19,983 nucleotides of DNA, from the NCBI GenBank assembly GCA_026397675.1, contig JAPLUH010000442.1, positions 1-19,983 on the forward strand, in the 5' to 3' direction. Each line of letters opens with the position of its first letter. The stretch's first letter is position 1. This document shows positions 14,539-19,983 of this stretch, piece after piece. The notes under the pieces were generated by a model. It ran no database searches. It saw nothing but the letters and a program-made list of their open reading frames with translations, and was not told where the DNA came from. A program made the translations under genes and the position numbers. The DNA comes from Verrucomicrobiota bacterium (lineage in GTDB: Bacteria > Verrucomicrobiota > Verrucomicrobiia > Limisphaerales > UBA9464).

Positions 14539-17091
14539 ATGAAAAAACCACAAAAAATTCAAATCGCGACTGCAGCAATGCTACTTCCCTGCGTCGCATT
14601 TTCACAGGCCCTTGACCTCGCAGCGTTGGACCCCACTTCGAAGGGGCTCTGGTCGGAAAAGGCAAGGACCACCCTTATGGTTCCCAAGGTGGCGAATGAC
14701 TCGGTCAAGGCCGACGGAACGTTAGGCCTGAATGAGTACGGCGGCTTCGCCGGAGTGACGGTGACACCCGGGGTGAGCGCCTGGATCCTGAACTGGCCAG
14801 AGGATCGGGCTTGGGACAATGCACAAGACTCCAACTTTACCTTTTGGCTGGCCCATGACGACAACTACCTCTATGTCGGCATCAAGGCCCAAGACGACGT
14901 CGTCAATAGCGATGATCCAAATGGAAGTTTCTGGAAGGACGATGCCATTGAAATTGTAACCGACGCGCTGGCAGACGGCTTCGACAACAACACCGACAGT
15001 TCAAAAGATCCGGTCGGCGGCCACAGCTACCTCAACTTCCAGGGTCGGCTTTCCGCATGGGATGAGAACGCTGGAGCCAAAGGAAGCCAGTCATGGGCCA
15101 ATGAGGTCGATTGGAAATACGGAGCAAGTGGGGATGTTTTCGGTAAGGGCGCTGCCGTCACCGGCGGTTGGCAGATGGAGGCCCGTTTCCACAAGCGGAT
15201 GTTTGAGAGTCCAACGGCCGGCAACAAACTGCGCAACGGATACCGGATGGGTTTCAACATCGGACTCGATGACGACGACAAGAAAGGCCCCGGGGCCAAT
15301 GGGGACAAATCCCGCAGCCAGGATCTAGAAATTCAGTATTTTTGGGCAAATCGCCAACGGTACAAGGGTGTGGATGCCGATTACCTCGGTACCCTCTCGG
15401 CCGAAGATAAGGCCGCTCAAGTTTGGCGCACGGACGCCGAAAATCATCCGTTCATCATTGATGGCAACGGACGGTTGTCCCATGCCGGCACCGGGGAAAT
15501 CATCTTCGGTTATGACGAGAATCAGAAATCGTCCGGGAAGATTCTCTTCATGACATCTTCCTCCGCGTCTCCGATCAATTCCGATCCGGCATTGATTGCT
15601 CTGCTTCAAGCCAAGGGGTATATCGTGACAGTATTTCAATCGGGCGGTCCGCCGGCTGAAATGCGCAACGCCATCGTAGGGCAGGATGTGGTCTTCATTT
15701 CCGAAACGATCGGTTCGGGATCCGTTCTGGAGCCAATCGGGGAACCCGCCGTCCAAAAATTCATTCTCCGCGATTCCAATATCCCAGTCATATCGGCGGA
15801 AGCCTACATGTGGGACAATGCGGAGTGGACCGAGCATCCGGCGGACTTTTCGAATGAGTTCTCCTTCTTTGGGAACACAGGGCGAACCGAAGACAGCCAG
15901 CCAGCGAGCCTCAAGGATGCAGTCGATTCACTCTACATTCGTAATGCCGCACATCCCATGGCCAAAGGCCTCCCGGCCAAAGCCAAGGTGTACAATACTC
16001 CGTACAGCTTCAACTACGGCAAGCCGTCGGCCGACGCCGATGTGATTGCTAGCACCCTGTCAGATGGGACCTACCCGACCCTTTTCGTGTACGAAAAGGG
16101 TGACAAGTTGGTGGACGGAAGCACCGTTCCGAATAAACGAATCGGACTATTTTTCGGCCAGGCCGCCAGCTTGGTTGCCAACTGGGCCCCCGAGCTTGGT
16201 TTTCTAACCGAGGACGGCAAGACGCTGCTTCTAAACACCATCGATTGGCCGTCCCTACTCGGCCCGCGAGCGTCGAATACCCCCATGAAAAGTCTTTATC
16301 ACGTCCAGAGACGCTCTCCCTTTGCGCGCCCAGTTTCCGAGGGTTTTACCCTCATCGAACTTCTGGTGGTCATAGCTATCATTGCGATTCTTGCCTCCAT
16401 GTTGTTGCCAACGTTGGCCAGTGCTAAGGAGCGGGGCAAACGTGCCAATTGCATCAGCAACCTCCGCCAACTGGGTTTGGCGACGCATGTCTACGCCTTG
16501 GACTACAATGACCGCATGTTCACAGGCATTCGGGATGGCGGCGACTCCTTCCTGCTTAGCATTGCGACGGTGATGTACACGACGATTAGTAATCAGTTTG
16601 GAGACAAGGTGTTTGATTGTCCCAATGTCTATCCAATGTCATTGCCTGGAATTACGGACAACAAGACGGGACGATACCAGACCGGCATCGGCTACTATAT
16701 TGGGTATCACTACCATGGAGGACGAGTGATGCCCGAGGGAGCGGGTTGGACGGCACCGCTGAAGTTGACGGACAATCCGATCGCCCTAAAGAGCAACACG
16801 AACGCGCTCAATGAGCCATTGCTCCTCTTCTCGGACATAAACAGTTGGGCGGCCAATGGGAATGGTGGGTACAATTGGGTGACCGCTCCCCATGGGAAAA
16901 CAGGGCCGATACGGCGAAATGGCTCCGTTTATATTTATCCGATCACGAACCCAATGACGGCGCGACAGGCAGGATCTGTTGGCGGTCACGTGGCTCCCTT
17001 GGATGGTTCGGTCCAGTGGAAACCCATCAAGCAAATGCGGGACATCTATTGGACCTATTCCGGGGATGGTGGACATCGAGGTTCCTGGTGA
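14539..17091 (+). CDS. fusion ORF: secreted CBM9 / GATase1-like protein joined to a complete type II pseudopilin
   Basis: This is one uninterrupted 850-codon frame with two units. Unit 1 (1 to about 578) has a Sec signal peptide (about 1-23, ending FSQ), then a CBM9-like sugar-binding domain (about 50-285; FWLAHDDNYLYVGIKAQDD, FWKDDAIEIVTD, GGWQMEARFHKRMF). A GATase1/ThuA-like alpha/beta domain (about 333-578) follows, with KILFMTSSSASP, HPMAKGLPAKAKVY and LFVYEKGDKLVDG. Unit 2 begins at Met583 (ATG 16285) and looks like a free-standing 268-residue pseudopilin. It has a 20-residue leader ending in Gly602, then FTLIELLVV (Glu607 at +5), a hydrophobic helix, CISNLRQLGLATHVYA and a C-terminal DGSVQWK. 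Membrane-inserted pseudopilin leaders are normally N-terminal, so this order is abnormal. No Shine-Dalgarno is seen before 16285. A lost stop codon between two adjacent genes, a real fusion or an assembly error are all possible. Confidence 0.8.
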   Translation: MKKPQKIQIATAAMLLPCVAFSQALDLAALDPTSKGLWSEKARTTLMVPKVANDSVKADGTLGLNEYGGFAGVTVTPGVSAWILNWPEDRAWDNAQDSNFTFWLAHDDNYLYVGIKAQDDVVNSDDPNGSFWKDDAIEIVTDALADGFDNNTDSSKDPVGGHSYLNFQGRLSAWDENAGAKGSQSWANEVDWKYGASGDVFGKGAAVTGGWQMEARFHKRMFESPTAGNKLRNGYRMGFNIGLDDDDKKGPGANGDKSRSQDLEIQYFWANRQRYKGVDADYLGTLSAEDKAAQVWRTDAENHPFIIDGNGRLSHAGTGEIIFGYDENQKSSGKILFMTSSSASPINSDPALIALLQAKGYIVTVFQSGGPPAEMRNAIVGQDVVFISETIGSGSVLEPIGEPAVQKFILRDSNIPVISAEAYMWDNAEWTEHPADFSNEFSFFGNTGRTEDSQPASLKDAVDSLYIRNAAHPMAKGLPAKAKVYNTPYSFNYGKPSADADVIASTLSDGTYPTLFVYEKGDKLVDGSTVPNKRIGLFFGQAASLVANWAPELGFLTEDGKTLLLNTIDWPSLLGPRASNTPMKSLYHVQRRSPFARPVSEGFTLIELLVVIAIIAILASMLLPTLASAKERGKRANCISNLRQLGLATHVYALDYNDRMFTGIRDGGDSFLLSIATVMYTTISNQFGDKVFDCPNVYPMSLPGITDNKTGRYQTGIGYYIGYHYHGGRVMPEGAGWTAPLKLTDNPIALKSNTNALNEPLLLFSDINSWAANGNGGYNWVTAPHGKTGPIRRNGSVYIYPITNPMTARQAGSVGGHVAPLDGSVQWKPIKQMRDIYWTYSGDGGHRGSW
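16285..17091 (+). other. pseudopilin module (prepilin N-terminal methylation motif) inside the fusion ORF
   Basis: Read alone from ATG 16285, this gives a 268-residue protein of normal pseudopilin length and architecture. It has a basic 20-residue leader (MKSLYHVQRRSPFARPVSEG), a prepilin peptidase site Gly|Phe, Glu at +5 and a roughly 20-residue hydrophobic helix. The soluble domain ends with GGHVAPLDGSVQW, a variant of the H-X9-DG-type ending seen in Planctomycetes-Verrucomicrobiota pseudopilins; here the His-to-Asp spacing is short. Internal initiation could make it a separate product, but no ribosome binding site supports this. Confidence 0.6.
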
Positions 17092-17266
17092 GCGGAACTG
17101 ATTGAGGGCCGGCTCCGAAGGTGTTACCTGGCGATGGTGGTGACGTTCACGATTCCAACTCAAACTCATCCGGAAACGATCAAGAATCGTTGCCTGACCC
17201 AGTTCCCTCGATCCCCAGCTCAGCGACCGGCTCCGCCTCAGCGACTGCCACCCAGTCTCTTCACGA

Positions 17267-18292
17267 CTAAGCACCCGCCAACCGGGTCGGTACTGGACCG
17301 GTGCTGGCCCTCAATTCCAATTCGGCTGGAATGCGCACGGAGGACGGACGCTCACCCTCTAGCAGTTTCCGCATTAGTTCCATGGCCACCGAGCCAAATC
17401 GGAGCTTGGGTTGACGAACGGTCGTGAGCGGCACCCGAAAGAATTCGCTGACCAAGACATTGCCAAACCCAGCCACACTGAGGTCCTGAGGAATACGAAC
17501 TCCTTGATTGAGCAAGGCATCCGCGGCACCGATAGCCACCAAGTCGTTTACGCCTTGGATCGCAGTGGCTTCAGGGTTCTCTTGAATGAACTGCATGGCC
17601 GCTGAAGCACCCTCCTCCACGGTAGAACCGGCATGGAACACCAGACGGTCTTCCACAGGAATTCCCGCATCGCGCAATCCCCGACGGTAACCCTCGATCC
17701 GCTCCTGCGCCCAAGGTGAATGGGTCGGGCCCGCAAAGAAGGCAATCCGACGATGTCCCAACGAGATCAGATGCCGCGTGACCGCTTCAGAGGCACCGAG
17801 ATCATCTGTCTCGACGTTGACAAACTGTTGGCAGAAGGGGGCCCGCTGGCCCAACAGGACAGTGGGAATACCCTGTTTGAGCAGATCATCAAAAATCGGA
17901 GCCGTAGATTCCATCCGATAGACCGGAGCGATGAAAACTCCATCCACACGTCGCGACATGAAGCGCCGGATCACCGAGTCTTCGCGATCCACATTGCCCA
18001 GCGAATGAGCCAACAACAGGTCGAAGCCCCGTTCATAAGCCATCCCTTCCAAAGCCAACAGGACTCGTGAGTAGACCGGATCGGTCGGCGCCGGAATCAC
18101 TAACCCCAAGAGGCGGGTCTTGCGGTTCCTTAAACCGCTGGCCGAGGCGTCGGGCACATAGCCCATCTGTCGCGCCAATGCTTGGATGCGCGCCTTGGTA
18201 CCAGCGGACAGGTCTGGCTTGTCGCGCAGCGCCTTGGACACCGTCATGACCGAGACTCCAGCCACCACAGCGATGTCCTTCAAACGTACCAT
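17267..18292 (-). CDS. LacI-family transcriptional regulator
   Basis: This is a 341-residue repressor-type regulator. The N-terminal helix-turn-helix and hinge helix span about 1-58: MVRLKDIAVVAGVSVMTVSKALRD, then GYVPDASASGLR. A periplasmic-binding-protein-like sensor domain (about 60-335) follows, with LLGLVIPAPTDPVYSRVLLALEGMAYERG, VDGVFIAP, TDDLGASEAVTRHLISLGHRRIAFFAGP, VNDLVAIGAADALLNQG and LTTVRQPKLRFG. Such proteins bind sugars or related effectors and release DNA. It faces the CBM9-pseudopilin ORF tail to tail (175-bp gap) and diverges from the small zinc-ribbon gene. Regulation of the secreted CBM9 protein is a reasonable guess from proximity but no shared operator was found. A CTCGAG-centred sequence lies upstream of its own start. 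Confidence 0.93.
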   Translation of the reverse strand: MVRLKDIAVVAGVSVMTVSKALRDKPDLSAGTKARIQALARQMGYVPDASASGLRNRKTRLLGLVIPAPTDPVYSRVLLALEGMAYERGFDLLLAHSLGNVDREDSVIRRFMSRRVDGVFIAPVYRMESTAPIFDDLLKQGIPTVLLGQRAPFCQQFVNVETDDLGASEAVTRHLISLGHRRIAFFAGPTHSPWAQERIEGYRRGLRDAGIPVEDRLVFHAGSTVEEGASAAMQFIQENPEATAIQGVNDLVAIGAADALLNQGVRIPQDLSVAGFGNVLVSEFFRVPLTTVRQPKLRFGSVAMELMRKLLEGERPSSVRIPAELELRASTGPVPTRLAGA

Positions 18293-18502
18293 AAGACAGT
18301 GATTCGGAAAACCAACGCCCCGACGAACTTTGCCGCTCGAGAACTTTTATCAGGCGACCCTCACCGATGAAGTCCGAAGCAGCTCCGCGGATCAAGTCCT
18401 CTTATGCTGCAGCTCACTTAGAAAAGCGAAAGCTGTCATCACGTGGGTTCATCTTAAAGTTTAGAATTTTCATCCATCCTCACCTACAGTCGGGACATCC
18501 CC

Positions 18503-18712
18503 ATGAAATTGCTGCACGCCGAACCCACCCGGATCGAGATTGATGGACATCATTTGCGCTGCCACCAGTGCACACGTGAGCAGTTTCACCGTCGGCGCAT
18601 ACGTCTCGAAACCGCCAGTCCAGCAGGCATGCAACCGGAATGGCACGAAAGCATTGCCAATACCTTCATCTGCTCCCACTGCGGCTTCATCCACAATTTC
18701 CTGATTCAATAA
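18503..18712 (+). CDS. small zinc-ribbon protein
   Basis: This is a 69-residue protein with two CxxC knuckles, Cys20/Cys23 (RCHQC) and Cys57/Cys60 (ICSHCG), separated by 33 residues. The order fits a family of short zinc-ribbon proteins in which the knuckles flank a FHRRRIRLET-like strand and a segment ending in CGFIHNF. No function is established for this group as far as I know; zinc binding and possible nucleic-acid or protein contacts are inferred. The ATG at 18503 has a GGGA about 9 nt upstream. It lies 210 bp from the divergent LacI-type gene and 47 bp before the Cys/His-rich protein gene. Confidence 0.7.
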   Translation: MKLLHAEPTRIEIDGHHLRCHQCTREQFHRRRIRLETASPAGMQPEWHESIANTFICSHCGFIHNFLIQ

Positions 18713-18759
18713 TATCCTGACCTGAGGAGCCTTGACGCTGCTGGTATGAAGGCCGATAT

Positions 18760-19338
18760 GTGGTGCCTGTAATGAAATTGGCGACCACCCACCTACCGAG
18801 ACATTTCCGCGCATTTGCGGCGATGATGCTCTGGGTTTGGCTGGTGTCCCAATCGTTCTGCGTGGCCCATTGCCACGGAGTTCTGAGCGGCAGTCGGCAG
18901 TCCCCCACGGGACTCACCCAATCCTCCCACGGCTGCTGCGCCCGATCTAAATCCTCCCGCGGGATACAAACCGATGGGACTGCAATTTTAGTCTCACGTC
19001 TCCATCACGCATCCCAAGATCCGGGATCCAACAATTCGGAATCCCCGTCTCCGGCCAACCCGTGCTCTCCTCAGGCGGTGATCCAGGGGGGGCTCAATTT
19101 GGAGCCTCCGACGTGGGCTCCGCTCATTCTTCCGTTTCCACAAAGTAGTTCTGGCTCCGAATTCTGCGGGGCTGCCGAATTCTGCGGCGCTGCCGTGTTT
19201 TCCTGGTATTATCGAACAGCCGCGATCCAACCACACAGGTCAGATCCGGCAATTCCTCGATGGGATACCGGCTTTGAGCCCTCGGTCATCCTCGGGTCCG
19301 GACTCCGAAGTCTGGCGCCCCCCATCGGAGTCGGATAG
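18760..19338 (+). CDS. hypothetical Cys/His-rich exported protein upstream of a metal-efflux channel gene
   Basis: This is a 192-residue protein not matched to a named family with certainty. The N-terminus (about residues 15-40) has a hydrophobic stretch FAAMMLWVWLVSQSFCVAHCHG, likely a signal peptide or membrane anchor. It is followed by clustered Cys and His residues, including HGCC. This resembles the small copper-related proteins (DUF2946-like) often found just before cusC/czcC genes, and the next gene here is a TolC-type channel. The rest is Ser/Pro-rich with low complexity. Near its end an 18-bp tandem duplication encodes a repeated EFCGAA. GTG at 18760 has AAGG 7 nt upstream; the ATG at 18772 is an alternative start. 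A role in periplasmic metal binding is inference. Confidence 0.55.
   Translation: MVPVMKLATTHLPRHFRAFAAMMLWVWLVSQSFCVAHCHGVLSGSRQSPTGLTQSSHGCCARSKSSRGIQTDGTAILVSRLHHASQDPGSNNSESPSPANPCSPQAVIQGGLNLEPPTWAPLILPFPQSSSGSEFCGAAEFCGAAVFSWYYRTAAIQPHRSDPAIPRWDTGFEPSVILGSGLRSLAPPIGVG
19159..19194 (+). repeat. 18-bp tandem duplication within the Cys/His-rich gene
   Basis: Two adjacent 18-bp copies (19159-19176 and 19177-19194) differ at one base. Each encodes Glu-Phe-Cys-Gly-Ala-Ala, adding one extra cysteine. It looks like a recent in-frame slippage duplication. Confidence 0.75.
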
Positions 19339-19520
19339 GTCCATCCATTTGGCCTGCTTATAGTCAGGCATCCGGACCTGAAGGGTCGTTCCACGAACGA
19401 ACTTCTAAGCCCAGCCGCAGACGGAATTCACCTTTCCTGGAATCCCCTGACGGTGCTTCCCAAGACCAAGAAAGCGCCCAGTGCTTCGGTCCTGTCCCAG
19501 ATCTCCCGTTGGTTCCATTC

Positions 19521-19983
19521 ATGAATTCTTCGCCTATCAATTTTCGGATTCCGGCCCGAATCGGCGGTTGGGTCGTCAGCCTTCTGGTGACCTTGCTCTG
19601 CCGTGCCGAAGTGGTCACGCCGTTGGCCGTCCACCAATTGGCCGAATCCATCCCGGACCGTCACCCCGGCCTGCAATCGTTGCAGCTGCGGGCGGGTGCC
19701 GCCCAGGCTCAGGCCGAAGCCACGCGGCGGTGGGCCGATCCAACTCTCCGCGCCGGAGGAATCGGATTCACCTCCCGAGGAGCCCAGGCTTCAGAGGAAG
19801 GGGATCTCGCCATCGGAGTCACCCAGACGCTACCCGTCTTTGGCAAAGAATCAGCAGCCCGAGCCGTCGCTGAAGCCGAGGCCAAGACCGCCCGGGAAAT
19901 GGCCGAGACTCGAATCTCTACGCTCCAGCGAGACCTCATGGAACGACTCCTGGAAATGGCCTTGCTCCATCGCAGCATTGATC
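19521..19983 (+). CDS. TolC/CusC-like outer-membrane efflux protein, N-terminal part
   Basis: The gene is cut by the right window edge; 154 codons are visible with no stop. The product starts with a signal peptide (about 1-29: RIGGWVVSLLVTLLCRA), followed by VHQLAESIPDRHPGLQSLQLRAGAAQAQAEATRRWADPTLRAGG. This is the first helical repeat of the TolC/outer-membrane-factor family, including the (N/H)P-x-L motif and the ADPTL segment before the first beta strands (IGVTQTLPVFGKE). The next helix is Ala/Glu/Arg-rich and coiled-coil-like. Such channels span the outer membrane and periplasm and work with RND pumps. The Cys/His-rich gene upstream suggests a heavy-metal (CusCBA/CzcCBA) system whose other parts would lie beyond 19983. 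No good Shine-Dalgarno precedes ATG 19521. Confidence 0.85.
   Translation, partial: MNSSPINFRIPARIGGWVVSLLVTLLCRAEVVTPLAVHQLAESIPDRHPGLQSLQLRAGAAQAQAEATRRWADPTLRAGGIGFTSRGAQASEEGDLAIGVTQTLPVFGKESAARAVAEAEAKTAREMAETRISTLQRDLMERLLEMALLHRSID

Noticed and set aside
18645..18665. Sigma-54-like TGGCACG...TTGC sequence
   Set aside because: The spacing between the GG and GC elements is two bases too long and it lies inside the zinc-ribbon coding sequence.
18732..18762. TTGACG with a 19-bp spacer to TATGTG, as in MerR/CueR-type promoters before metal genes
   Set aside because: The spacer lacks the dyad symmetry expected for CueR-like operators, and the putative -10 overlaps the likely start codon.
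18470..18814. 114-codon minus-strand ORF
   Set aside because: It overlaps the zinc-ribbon gene in antisense, shows no family motif, and the plus-strand frame has the paired CxxC knuckles.

Overview
The window looks like a chromosome segment of a Gram-negative, GC-rich bacterium, most likely in the Verrucomicrobiota. The clues are a Kdo transferase (so the cell has an LPS outer membrane), a pseudopilin N-terminus of the type very common in that phylum (FTLIELLVVIAIIAILASMLLP followed by a CISNLRQLG-like segment), and a secreted CBM9-type protein next to a LacI regulator. The assignment rests on remembered family patterns, not on a search. No rRNA, tRNA, CRISPR array, insertion sequence or phage gene was seen.

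Layout. (1) 1-701: 3' part of waaA. (2) 728-2106, minus strand: ppnP, then an orphan Tat-exported sugar-binding protein. (3) 2250-5075, plus strand: a compact sulfate/thiosulfate ABC transporter set, cysT-cysW-cysA, with no sulfate-binding protein in the window. A fumarylacetoacetate-hydrolase-family enzyme follows at 5168-6028. (4) 6065-7955, minus strand: a TerC-family membrane protein followed 4 nt later by a PLP-dependent class V aminotransferase. (5) 8157-10945, minus strand: a regulatory block of a PocR-AraC regulator, a PAS histidine kinase and a NarL-type response regulator. (6) 11142-12035, minus strand: a radical SAM protein with a good intrinsic terminator. Diverging from it is a plus-strand run of a small glycogen-binding-module protein, a universal stress protein and a secreted esterase (12248-14139). 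(7) 14140-14538: a 399-bp non-coding leader with operator-like palindromes. (8) 14539-17091: an 850-codon ORF joining two apparently complete proteins, a secreted CBM9/GATase1-like protein and a full-length type II pseudopilin. (9) 17267-18292, minus strand: a LacI-family regulator. (10) 18503-19983, plus strand: a small zinc-ribbon protein, a Cys/His-rich exported protein and the 5' end of a TolC/CusC-like outer-membrane channel. This looks like the beginning of a metal-efflux operon that runs out of the window.

How the parts may work together. The cys genes supply sulfate. PpnP and the orphan ribose-type binding protein could belong to nucleoside or sugar scavenging. The AraC, kinase and regulator genes form one minus-strand transcription unit, with the kinase and regulator sharing an ATGA overlap. 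The most unusual object is the CBM9-pseudopilin fusion. Its type III (prepilin) cleavage site lies about 600 residues into a protein that already has its own Sec signal peptide. It could be a recent gene fusion, two products made from one ORF, or an assembly error.
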